Assembly: GCA_011051875.1 (NCBI GenBank)
Contig: DRKI01000103.1
Span: forward strand, 1 to 34,852
Length of the DNA stretch: 34,852 nt
Source of the DNA: Desulfobulbus sp.
Lineage (GTDB): Bacteria; Desulfobacterota; Desulfobulbia; Desulfobulbales; Desulfobulbaceae
Direction: 5' to 3'
A program made the translations under genes and the position numbers. This document shows positions 8,584 to 15,906 of the stretch, piece after piece (within the stretch, counting starts at the first letter, position 1; the number at the start of each line of letters is the position of its first letter). The notes beneath the pieces are model-generated. The model had not been told where the DNA came from and searched no databases. It saw only the letters and a list, made by a program, of their open reading frames with translations.

Positions 8584-9771
8584 ATGGGGGGAAAGTATTA
8601 CGTGACGGCAAACAGCGGCAGCAGGAAGATCGACAACCGGCCCCAGGTGGCCATCGGCTTTCTGATCGACGCAGAGGAGAGCAGGGAGATCCGGCGCCAC
8701 CTGCAACGGCTGCAGGATACCATCTGCCGGGACCTGGAACAGGACTTTCCGGAATTCACCTGGTCTTTTCGCCTGATCCAGCGGAGGGATTTCCCCCGGG
8801 ACCGGCCCCTGGATCCCCTGGTCCTGCTCGAGTTCGGATCCGAACTCAAGATCGAGTACCGGCTGGACTTTCTCCTGGTCCTGACCTCCATGCCCCTCAT
8901 GGCGCGGTTCGACCAGACGGTGAACGGCGTGCCCTCCAACATGCTGGAGACCGGGGTGGTCTCCCTGGCCAGGCCGCTGGAAAACCTGGATCCCGAGCGG
9001 GTGGACAGGGCCATTCTGGCCCTCTGCCGCCATCTGCTGGGCCACCTGTGGGGGCTGGACCACGACGAACATTCGGTCATGCGACCGCGGGAGTCCTGGA
9101 CCGGTGACGGTCCACTGGACTGGAGCCCGGAAGAAAAGGAACAGGTACGCACCTACCTGAAGGATATCGCGGATCCGCGGCTGGAGGAGACCGGCCAGGC
9201 CGCCTCCACTGCCTGGCGTTTCTACGGCCAGCTCCTGCGGCGGGAGGGGCTGTCCCTGGCCAGGGACATCCTCCTGTTCCGCTCCTGGCGGATGGTCCTT
9301 CACCTGGGTCGGTTCACCGCCGCCACAGCGGTCTCGATCATCTTTCTCTTTCTCAGCGCCGAGGCATGGGAGCTTGGCGCGGCCATCCGCTCCTCGTGGC
9401 TCGACCTCATCCTGGCCGCGGTCCTGCTCATGGCCACCCTGTCCATCTATTTCGGCCAGAACCTCCAGGAGGTGGGCCGCGCCGACCGGATGGCGGAACA
9501 GGCTGCCCGGTCCCGGATCGTTCTTTTCGGCACCCTGTTCGTGGGCATGGCCTCCTTCTGGATCAACCTGTTTCTCATCTCCCTGGGAATCATCTTCGTA
9601 CTGCCCGAAAACGTCTTGGCGGGCTGGGCCGGACTGGGCGGCCAGCCCCTGCCCATGGTCCATTTCTCCAAGCTGATGGCGACGTTCGGCATTCTGGCCT
9701 CCTCCCTGGGCGGCAACCTGGAGGAGGAACATAACCTCAAGGCGGTCCTCATCTATACCGAAGAGACATAG
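8584..9771 (+). CDS. Membrane protein with Glu-less metzincin motif
   Basis: A 395-residue protein from ATG 8584. A soluble N-terminal domain (about 1-225) contains HLLGHLWGLDH (His150, 154, 160) followed by SVM with Met166. This is the metzincin zinc signature HExxHxxGxxH plus a Met-turn, except that the catalytic Glu is Leu151. Four predicted membrane helices follow (about 244-262, 272-290, 314-341, 361-377), with an acidic tail. It may bind zinc without classical proteolysis, or use another base. The start is uncertain: the strong AGGAGGGG at 8557-8564 is best spaced for ATG 8574, which is in another frame; GTG 8602 is a third option. A run of six G (8586-8591) lies between. The exact family is unknown to me. 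Confidence 0.75.
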   Translation: MGGKYYVTANSGSRKIDNRPQVAIGFLIDAEESREIRRHLQRLQDTICRDLEQDFPEFTWSFRLIQRRDFPRDRPLDPLVLLEFGSELKIEYRLDFLLVLTSMPLMARFDQTVNGVPSNMLETGVVSLARPLENLDPERVDRAILALCRHLLGHLWGLDHDEHSVMRPRESWTGDGPLDWSPEEKEQVRTYLKDIADPRLEETGQAASTAWRFYGQLLRREGLSLARDILLFRSWRMVLHLGRFTAATAVSIIFLFLSAEAWELGAAIRSSWLDLILAAVLLMATLSIYFGQNLQEVGRADRMAEQAARSRIVLFGTLFVGMASFWINLFLISLGIIFVLPENVLAGWAGLGGQPLPMVHFSKLMATFGILASSLGGNLEEEHNLKAVLIYTEET

Positions 9772-9837
9772 ACCCAGATGTACACGTTCACCGCAAGCGG
9801 TCACAGGCCACTCCAGCCGCACGCACCCGAACCTCGC

Positions 9838-9854
9838 AATATCCGGGGGATATT
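9838..9854. repeat. Inverted repeat before K+ channel gene
   Basis: AATATCC and GGATATT form perfect 7-bp arms around a 3-base GGG spacer. It lies in the 166-bp gap before the channel gene, about 84 bp from its start, and has no T-run. It may be an operator or an mRNA hairpin. A smaller one, ACCGC-AA-GCGGT, lies at 9790-9801. Confidence 0.4.
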
Positions 9855-9937
9855 ACTGTGAAGTTCGATCACGCCCCGCTGTGGCACCCTGCTGCCGCTT
9901 ACAAGTCCCATACTGGTTCGGGGTACCAGGAGATCCC

Positions 9938-10936
9938 GTGACCGGCAACGCTCAATCCAGGGTAGAGAGCATGCGCAGGTATGTCTTTGCACTACTGAAC
10001 CGGGGCCCTGCGGCTTCCGGCTGCGGCCAGGCATGCCGGATCTTCATGGTCGCCATCATCTTCACCAGTGCCATGGCCCTGGTCCTGACCACCGAGCCCG
10101 GGATCATGCGCCGCTACGGGCCGGTGCTCTTCGCCATCGAGACCGCGGCCAGCCTGATCTTCATGGCCGAATATCTTCTGCGGCTGTGGAGCTGCCCGGA
10201 ACGGCCTGCTGCGGCTTCCGCCTGGCGCTGCCGGATCCGTTACCTGCGCTCATTCATGGGCCTGGTGGACCTGCTCTCCTTTCTACCGTTTCTGCTCGTC
10301 CTGTCCGGGTTCGCCGAATCACCGGGCCTGATGCTGCTCCAGCTCACGCGCCTGTTCAAGCTGACCCGCTACTCGCCCGCATTCGTCCTGCTGGCCGATG
10401 TCCTGCGCGATGAGATGGAATCCCTGCTGGTTTCGGTGATGCTGATGTTTGTCATCTTCATCTTTGCCTCGGTGGGAATCTACATATTTGAGCATGACAT
10501 GCAGCCCCGGGCCTTCGGTTCCATTCCCATGGCCATGTGGTGGGCCATTGTCACGCTGACCACGGTGGGCTACGGCGATGTAACCCCGATCACGGTGCAG
10601 GGCAGGATCTTCGCCACCCTGATCACGGTGGTGGGGGTGGGCCTGGTATCGCTTCCTGCCGGTATCATCGCCTCGGGGTTTACCGAGCAGCTCCGGATGC
10701 GGCGGGAACGGTTCCAGTCCGAGGTGGAGCAACTGATCCGGGAAGACGGTGTCTTGAGCCGCGAGGACATCAGCCACCTCGAACAGGACCGCCAGGAGCT
10801 GGGCATCAACCGGGACAAGGCCGACCTGATCATCAGCCAGGTACAGCGGGAACAGCGGCTGACGCGGCAACGGCGCAAAGAAACAGGGAACGATCCGGAA
10901 AACAGCAGGAGAGAGGACCATGCAGGAGACAGGTAA
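9938..10936 (+). CDS. Voltage-gated-type potassium channel
   Basis: A 332-residue six-helix ion channel. S1-S4 occupy about residues 35-145, with a modest S4 (QLTRLFKLTRY). S5, the pore and S6 follow, with the K+ selectivity filter TVGYGD at 209-214. A soluble helical C-terminus (about 250-332, rich in Glu/Arg/Gln) probably tetramerises. It would set membrane potential or K+ efflux under stress. GTG 9938 is preferred because AGGAG at 9928-9932 is 5 nt upstream; ATG 9971 is the alternative. The 3' end overlaps psiE by 17 nt. An ion-flux gene also sits in enterobacterial stress loci (KefB), but this is a different family. The channel call is secure; voltage gating is inferred. Confidence 0.9.
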   Translation: MTGNAQSRVESMRRYVFALLNRGPAASGCGQACRIFMVAIIFTSAMALVLTTEPGIMRRYGPVLFAIETAASLIFMAEYLLRLWSCPERPAAASAWRCRIRYLRSFMGLVDLLSFLPFLLVLSGFAESPGLMLLQLTRLFKLTRYSPAFVLLADVLRDEMESLLVSVMLMFVIFIFASVGIYIFEHDMQPRAFGSIPMAMWWAIVTLTTVGYGDVTPITVQGRIFATLITVVGVGLVSLPAGIIASGFTEQLRMRRERFQSEVEQLIREDGVLSREDISHLEQDRQELGINRDKADLIISQVQREQRLTRQRRKETGNDPENSRREDHAGDR

Positions 10937-11369
10937 GACCAAACAACTCACCAGGATTTACGATGGCTACGAACAGCTCATCTCGCTGGGCCTCACCGGC
11001 CTGATCGCGCTCATCATCCTGATCGCCTTCATCCGCCTCGCCGCCGAGGTCTACATACTCGTCATCTCCGGCATGCTCGATCCGCTGGACCACAAGGTCT
11101 TCAAGAAGATCTTCGGCATGATCATGACCCTGCTCATCGCCATGGAGTTCAAGCACTCCATCATCAAGGTGCTGGAGCGCAGGAACCACATCGTCCAGGT
11201 GCGGACCGTCCTGCTCATCGCCCTGCTTGCCCTGGCCCGCAAATTCATCATCATGGATGTCAAGACCATCGGCGCCGGCAACCTGGCCGCCCTTGCTCTC
11301 TGCATCCTGGCCCTGGGCCTGGTCTTCCGCCTGATCCATATCCAAAAGCCGGCGGACACCACCGGGTAA
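10920..11369 (+). CDS. psiE: PsiE-family membrane protein
   Basis: A 149-residue protein with four predicted helices (about 22-48, 65-80, 95-110, 117-136) and the PsiE-type core FGMIMTLLIAMEFKHSI, with the polar ME-F-H within helix 2. PsiE is phosphate-starvation-inducible in E. coli; its molecular role is unknown, and homologues occur in heat-resistance loci. AGGAGAGAGG lies just before ATG 10920, and the gene overlaps the channel's end, so the two are translationally coupled. It is the last gene in this direction before the oppositely oriented metY. No clear terminator follows in the 116 bp between them. Confidence 0.85.
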   Translation: MQETGKTKQLTRIYDGYEQLISLGLTGLIALIILIAFIRLAAEVYILVISGMLDPLDHKVFKKIFGMIMTLLIAMEFKHSIIKVLERRNHIVQVRTVLLIALLALARKFIIMDVKTIGAGNLAALALCILALGLVFRLIHIQKPADTTG

Positions 11370-11485
11370 GGGCAGGCTCGGCCGTGCGGCGACGGGTTGG
11401 CTGTGCCAGCATACCCTGCGCAGGCGACCAGGCCGTTACCGGAACCGCGGCAGACGCCGGTGCCTGATCTCCCTCCATGCAACCA

Positions 11486-12769
11486 TCACCTGCCCGTCCG
11501 GGCCAGGGCCTGCTCCAGGTCGCCGATGATATCGTCGATATGCTCGATCCCGATGGAGAGCCTGATCATGGACCCGGACAGCCCGGCTTCGGCAAGCTGC
11601 TCGCCGCTGAGCTGGGAATGGGTGGTGGAAGCGGGATGGATGGCCAGGGACTTGGCATCGCCCACGTTGGCCAGGTGGGAAAAGAGCGCAAGCGACTCGA
11701 TGAACTTCTGCCCTGCTTCCCGGCCGCCCCGAATGCCAAAGGCCACCATGCCGCCGAACCCGTTTTTCAGGTACCGCCTGGCCGGCGAATCCTCGGCAGC
11801 CAGCCCGGGGTAAGAGACCCACTCCACCCGCTCATGGTCTGCCAGGTACCTGGCCACGGCCATGGCATTGGCGCAGTGGCGCTCCATGCGCAGGGCCAGG
11901 GTCTCCAGCCCTTGGAGGAAGAACCAGCAGTTGTCCGGCGAGATGCAGGCGCCGAGGTTGCGCAGGGGCACCAGCCGCATGCGCAGGGCAAAGGCAACCG
12001 GGTTGAGATCGCCCAGGTCGTGGGCGTAGCGCAGGCCGTGATAGCTGGGATCGGGCTCGTTGTAGAGGCTGAACTTCGGATCGGTCCAGTCGAAGCGGCC
12101 CGAATCGACGACAATGCCGCCCAGGGCGACGCCATGGCCGCCCATCCACTTGGTCAGGGAATGAACCACGATATCGGCGCCATGTTCCAGGGGCCGGAAC
12201 AGGCAGGGCGGGGTGAAGGTGGAATCCACGACCAGTGGCAGGTGGTGTTTGCGGGCAATGGCGGCCACCGCCTCGATATCGGTCATCTCCAGGCCGGGAT
12301 TGCCGATGGTCTCGCAGTAGAGCACCCTGGTCCGCTCCGTGATCGCCTGTTCGAAGTTGGCCGGATCACGGGGATCCACCAGGTTGACCCGGATGCCCAG
12401 TTTCGGCAGGATGGTGTCGAACTGGGTGTAGGTGCCGCCATAGAGGTTGTTGGCTGCCACCACCTCGTCGCCATGGTCACAGATATTGATCACGGTGTAG
12501 AAGATGGCCGAGGTGCCCGAGGCAAGGGCCAGGGATGCGGCGCCGCCCTCCAGGGCCGCCACCCGCTGTTCAAGCACGTCCTGGGTCGGGTTCATCAGCC
12601 GGGTATAGATATTGCCGAGTTCCCTGAGGCTGAACAGGTTGGCGGCATGCTCCGCATCCCGGAACAGGTAGGAGGTGGTCCGGTAGATGGGAACGCCGCG
12701 GGACAGGGTCTCCCGGTCCACGGTCTGGCCCGCGTGCAGGGCCAGGGTCTCGAAACGGTGTGCAGACAT
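11486..12769 (-). CDS. metY: O-acetylhomoserine sulfhydrylase
   Basis: A PLP enzyme of 427 residues in the Cys/Met metabolism family. It joins sulfide to O-acetylhomoserine to give homocysteine and acetate, the direct sulfhydrylation route to methionine. Visible features are the MetY-type start RFETLALHAGQ, YTRLMNPT, the phosphate-binding SGTSA, Asp182 in VVDSTF, Lys207 in SLTKWMGG as Schiff-base lysine, and HPASTTHSQL. Length and the GI-x-T-R/S-LYNEPDPSYHG insert fit MetY rather than MetB or MetC. ATG 12769 is chosen because an AAGGAG site precedes it; the in-frame TTG at 12796 lies upstream of that site. It stands alone and divergent from the MoxR operon. No SAM riboswitch was seen upstream. 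Confidence 0.93.
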   Translation of the reverse strand: MSAHRFETLALHAGQTVDRETLSRGVPIYRTTSYLFRDAEHAANLFSLRELGNIYTRLMNPTQDVLEQRVAALEGGAASLALASGTSAIFYTVINICDHGDEVVAANNLYGGTYTQFDTILPKLGIRVNLVDPRDPANFEQAITERTRVLYCETIGNPGLEMTDIEAVAAIARKHHLPLVVDSTFTPPCLFRPLEHGADIVVHSLTKWMGGHGVALGGIVVDSGRFDWTDPKFSLYNEPDPSYHGLRYAHDLGDLNPVAFALRMRLVPLRNLGACISPDNCWFFLQGLETLALRMERHCANAMAVARYLADHERVEWVSYPGLAAEDSPARRYLKNGFGGMVAFGIRGGREAGQKFIESLALFSHLANVGDAKSLAIHPASTTHSQLSGEQLAEAGLSGSMIRLSIGIEHIDDIIGDLEQALARTGR

Positions 12770-13042
12770 ATTCTTTTTTCTCCTTCTGACGGTCAATGGT
12801 CTTTCATCACGGGTACATGGAACCTTGCGGCCGCCTCTCCCCGGTTCACAGGGGTGTTCCGGCGGACCCGGGCCGGCTGCCGGTCCCGCTGCCGCAGATC
12901 ACCACATCGTAGCACACACTAGATAAATGGAAACCACGGGAACCGCAACTGAAAACAACGCCTCCAAGGCATATTGACCGGGTCCCACGGCCTGCGGCCA
13001 CTGCTTCCCTGCCCTGGATACCGGGTCGTTCCGGCCGGGTCA

Positions 13043-13064
13043 AACATTACACACCTGTAATGTT
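13043..13064. promoter_or_regulatory. 9+9 bp palindromic operator candidate
   Basis: AACATTACA and TGTAATGTT are perfect inverted arms around a 4-base spacer (CACC). The length and AT content differ sharply from the GC-rich surroundings, as expected of a transcription-factor site. The centre lies about 52 bp upstream of the predicted moxR start. I cannot name the regulator. Confidence 0.6.
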
Positions 13065-13099
13065 CCTGCAAGATTCCTGAAAGGTTCCTGTCCTATAAT
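13055..13099 (+). promoter_or_regulatory. moxR-bat promoter with 11-bp direct repeats
   Basis: CTG recurs at 13055, 13066, 13077 and 13088, exactly 11 bp apart, with TTCCTG fully repeated at 13063, 13074 and 13085. A perfect TATAAT follows at 13094-13099, with no -35 hexamer at the right distance. Direct repeats on an 11-bp pitch abutting a -10 are the layout of OmpR/PhoB-type activator sites, so an activator-dependent promoter is likely. Start near 13106. Confidence 0.55.
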
Positions 13100-13193
13100 G
13101 TCGGCAACCCGGTGGACAGGCACTGTCCCCGTCCGTCCGCGGGCGGATAGGTGCCGGCCACCGCCTGAAAGCACCCCAGCAAGAGGAGACAAC

Positions 13194-14261
13194 ATGATCA
13201 GCAGAGAACGTGACATCACCATCCCGCCCCCTGCGCCGGCGGCGGCGACGGAGCCGGGTGGCACGACCACCGGCCCGGAATCCGTCCGGGCCGTCAACGA
13301 GGCGGTACAGCGGGCGTCTGCCTGGGTACCGCTGCTGAAGAACGAGATCGGCCGGGTCATCATCGGCCAGCAGTACCTGGTGGACCGCCTCCTGGTCGGC
13401 CTGCTCTGCGGCGGCCACATCCTGCTCGAGGGACTGCCCGGCCTGGCGAAGACCATGGCGGTCAAGACCCTGGCCGCGGCCATCGCCACCGATTTCCGGC
13501 GCATCCAGTTCACCCCGGACATGCTGCCTGCCGATATCATCGGCACCGAGATCTACAATCCCCGCGACACCAGCTTCGAGGTCAAGCAGGGGCCGATCTT
13601 CGCCTCCATGATCCTGGCCGACGAGATCAACCGCGCCCCCTCCAAGGTCCAGTCCGCCCTGCTGGAGGCCATGCAGGAGAAGCAGGTCACCATCGGCGAG
13701 GCCAGCTTCGCCCTGCCCGAGCTTTTCCTGGTGCTCGCCACCCAGAACCCCATAGAGCAGGAGGGGACCTATCCCCTGCCCGAGGCCCAGGTGGACCGGT
13801 TCATGCTCAAGGTAGTGGTGGACTATCCCACCATGGAGGAGGAACGGATGATCCTGGACAGCGTGGACCATGTTGACGCCTTTCCGGATGTGCGGCCTGT
13901 CCTGTCACCCGCCGACATCCTGTCGGCCCGCCGGGTGGCCACGACCATCTACATCGACGACCGGATCAGGGACTATATCGTCTCCCTGGTCTATGCCACC
14001 CGCGAACCGGGCCGTTTCAACCTGGACCTGGACGACTATATCGAGACCGGTGCCTCGCCCCGGGCCACCATCAATATGAAGATGGCGGCACGGGCCATGG
14101 CCTTTCTGTCCGGCCGGGGCTACGTCATCCCCGATGACATCAAGTCGTGCGCCCTGGATATCATGCGTCACCGGATCAGGATCAGTTACGAGGCCGAGGC
14201 CGAGGGCGTGAACAGCGAGGACATCGTCCGCAAGATCCTGGACACGGTACCAGTGCCATGA
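13194..14261 (+). CDS. MoxR-type AAA+ ATPase
   Basis: A 355-residue cytoplasmic AAA+ protein, the usual first gene of MoxR/Bat operons and a probable chaperone for the VWA proteins encoded with it. Walker A is GLPGLAKT (80-87), Walker B is ILADEINRAPS, sensor 1 is LATQNPIEQEGTYPLPEAQ-type, followed by DRF and the MoxR lid with ASPRA. A Pro/Ala/Thr-rich N-terminal tail of about 30 residues is probably flexible. ATG 13194 has AAGAGGAG upstream; an in-frame ATG at 13098 would overlap the TATAAT. Its TGA overlaps the next start (ATGA, 14258-14261). Confidence 0.95.
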   Translation: MISRERDITIPPPAPAAATEPGGTTTGPESVRAVNEAVQRASAWVPLLKNEIGRVIIGQQYLVDRLLVGLLCGGHILLEGLPGLAKTMAVKTLAAAIATDFRRIQFTPDMLPADIIGTEIYNPRDTSFEVKQGPIFASMILADEINRAPSKVQSALLEAMQEKQVTIGEASFALPELFLVLATQNPIEQEGTYPLPEAQVDRFMLKVVVDYPTMEEERMILDSVDHVDAFPDVRPVLSPADILSARRVATTIYIDDRIRDYIVSLVYATREPGRFNLDLDDYIETGASPRATINMKMAARAMAFLSGRGYVIPDDIKSCALDIMRHRIRISYEAEAEGVNSEDIVRKILDTVPVP

Positions 14262-15208
14262 GCCGAGTGACGACCCGGGCCGACGGGAACCGGATGGAAG
14301 AGAAGGTCACCCGGGAGATCCTCAGCAAGGTGCGCCAGGTCGAGGTTCGGACGCGGCGGCTGGTGGACGACAGTCTTGCCGGCAGGTACCATTCGGTCTT
14401 CAAGGGCCGGGGCATGAACTTTGACGAGGTACGCGAGTATGTACCCGGCGACGGGATCCGCACCATCGACTGGAACGTGACCGCCCGGACCGGGACGCCC
14501 CATGTCAAGAAATTCACCGAGGAGCGTGAACTGACCATCCTGCTGGCCATCGACATCAGCGGGTCCGGCCGGTTCGGGTCCGGTCGCTGCTCCAAGCGGG
14601 AGATGATCGCCGAGCTGGGATCGGTGCTCGCCTTCTCTGCGGTGCGCAACGACGACAAGGTCGGCCTGGTCCTGTTCACCGACTTTGTCGAATTGTATAT
14701 CCCTCCCGGCAAGGGACATTCCCACATCCTGCGGGTGATCCGCGAGATCCTCTTTTTCCAGCCCCGCAGGCTGGGAACGGATATCAGCGGCTCACTGGAC
14801 TTCATCAATCGGGTGGCAAAAAGAAAATGCGTGGTCTTCCTCATCTCCGACTTCCGGCTGCCGGGTGATTTCAGCACCGCCCTGGAGGCGATACGCCCCA
14901 AGTTGCGTATCACCGGCCGGCGGCATGACCTGATCGCGGTCTCGGTCACCGATCCCCGTGAGCGCCGGCTGCCCGACGTGGGCCGGATCACCCTGGAAGA
15001 TGCGGAAACCGGTGAACAGGTGGCGGTCAACACCTCGGACCCGGCCATCCGGAACGCCTATGCGGAACGGACCAGGGAACAGGAACACCAGTTGCGACAC
15101 ACGGTGCGCGGCGCGGGTATCGACCTGCTGGAACTCTCCACCGATCAGCCCTATGTCCCGCCCCTGCTGAATTTCTTCGGGAACCGCCGAAGGAGGACGA
15201 GAGGATGA
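14258..15208 (+). CDS. DUF58 protein with VWA-like domain
   Basis: A 316-residue soluble protein of the DUF58 family, standard partner of MoxR. The conserved block GRGMNFDEVREYVPGD-x-IR-x-IDWN is present near residues 50-75. A VWA-like fold follows with the MIDAS motif DISGS (Asp99, Ser101, Ser103). The family is thought to work with MoxR in assembling or activating metal- or envelope-linked complexes. The start at 14258 is an ATGA overlap with moxR. A second in-frame ATG (14294) is possible and would drop 12 residues. The 3' end again overlaps the next gene by 4 nt. Confidence 0.93.
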   Translation: MSRVTTRADGNRMEEKVTREILSKVRQVEVRTRRLVDDSLAGRYHSVFKGRGMNFDEVREYVPGDGIRTIDWNVTARTGTPHVKKFTEERELTILLAIDISGSGRFGSGRCSKREMIAELGSVLAFSAVRNDDKVGLVLFTDFVELYIPPGKGHSHILRVIREILFFQPRRLGTDISGSLDFINRVAKRKCVVFLISDFRLPGDFSTALEAIRPKLRITGRRHDLIAVSVTDPRERRLPDVGRITLEDAETGEQVAVNTSDPAIRNAYAERTREQEHQLRHTVRGAGIDLLELSTDQPYVPPLLNFFGNRRRRTRG

Positions 15209-15906
15209 GACTGCTGCGCTCTCTCCGTGGCGCCGGCCCGGCGGCCGTTCTCTTCCTGCTGCTGGCGGCTGCCCCGGCTCCGGCGGCCAAGACAGCCGGA
15301 ACCGGTGGTCACGCCCCGGCACCGGCCCCTGGCACGGACAGGGCCGCGGTCCAGGACATACGGGACATCAAGGGGCCCCTGGAGTCCGGTTCGGATCTCC
15401 CGGTCCTGGCCGTTTGTACCGGGCTGATCCTGGCCGGCGGGGGCATGCTCTTCTTTATTCTCCGCCGGCGCCGACGCACCGCTTCCGCAGCAGCGCCATC
15501 CGCGGGCCGGCAGGCCCTGGCCCGGCTCGCGCAGATACAAACGCTCATGGCGGATGACCGGCCCGACGAGTTCGCCGCCGGCCTGGCCGATATCCTGCGC
15601 TTCTACCTCGAGAGCCGCTTCCATCTCCCGGCCAGGAACAGGACCAGCAGTGAGTTTGTCCGGTCCCTGGCTGACGGGCCGGGGGCGCCGCCCCTGTTGC
15701 AGGACCACCTTGACCGGCTCCGGCAGTGGCTCCACCTCTGCGACATGGCCAAGTTCGCCCGCTCCCCTTTGAGCCGCCAACAGATGGAAGCCATGCTGGA
15801 TGCGGTGCAGGACTTCGTCGTTGCAACGGATGTTGAGCCGCCGGCCGCCGACACGACGGCAACCGGAAAACCGCCCGAAAACGACCGCAGCGAGGGGCAG
15901 TCATGA
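15205..15906 (+). CDS. DUF4381-type membrane protein of Bat operon
   Basis: A 233-residue protein. Signal or anchor helix at about 10-27, a Pro/Ala-rich linker, a second membrane helix at about 66-86 followed by an Arg-rich RRRRR stretch, then a cytoplasmic helical domain (100-215) with RFYLESRFHLPARNRTSSEF and LR-x-WLHLCDMAKFA. This matches the DUF4381 proteins that sit between DUF58 and the BatA-like VWA gene. Its role is unknown beyond association with the complex. ATGA overlaps at both ends show tight coupling. Confidence 0.82.
   Translation: MRLLRSLRGAGPAAVLFLLLAAAPAPAAKTAGTGGHAPAPAPGTDRAAVQDIRDIKGPLESGSDLPVLAVCTGLILAGGGMLFFILRRRRRTASAAAPSAGRQALARLAQIQTLMADDRPDEFAAGLADILRFYLESRFHLPARNRTSSEFVRSLADGPGAPPLLQDHLDRLRQWLHLCDMAKFARSPLSRQQMEAMLDAVQDFVVATDVEPPAADTTATGKPPENDRSEGQS

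Larger units (their letters stand above)
12770..13193. other. Divergent control region, metY / moxR
   Basis: 424 bp without a gene. The metY side has a weak extended -10 on the minus strand (TGCTACGAT, 12914-12906) with no good -35. The moxR side holds the palindrome, the 11-bp repeats and a TATAAT, listed separately, then an 88-nt leader with AAGAGGAG at 13181-13188. No known riboswitch was recognised. Confidence 0.6.

Noticed and set aside
9007-9023. AGGGCCA-TTC-TGGCCCT palindrome sharing the 13-base core of the enhancer sites
   Set aside because: It lies inside the metzincin-like gene and encodes Arg-Ala-Ile-Leu-Ala-Leu with common codons of this genome. There is no partner site or promoter nearby, so it is probably coincidence.
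11477-12922. 481-codon plus-strand frame across metY
   Set aside because: The minus strand encodes an intact MetY with all PLP residues; the plus frame is a GC-rich shadow. The same applies to long frames opposite secA, alr, the regulator and the aldehyde oxidoreductase.
12770-13042. SAM riboswitch before metY
   Set aside because: None of the conserved SAM-I or SAM-II core segments or a leader terminator was found on the minus strand.
13055-13099. Firm assignment of the 11-bp repeats as a Pho box
   Set aside because: The pitch fits, but the half-sites vary (CTGTAAT, CTGCAAG, CTGAAAG, CTGTCCT) and only the first is near CTGTCAT. The regulator cannot be named.
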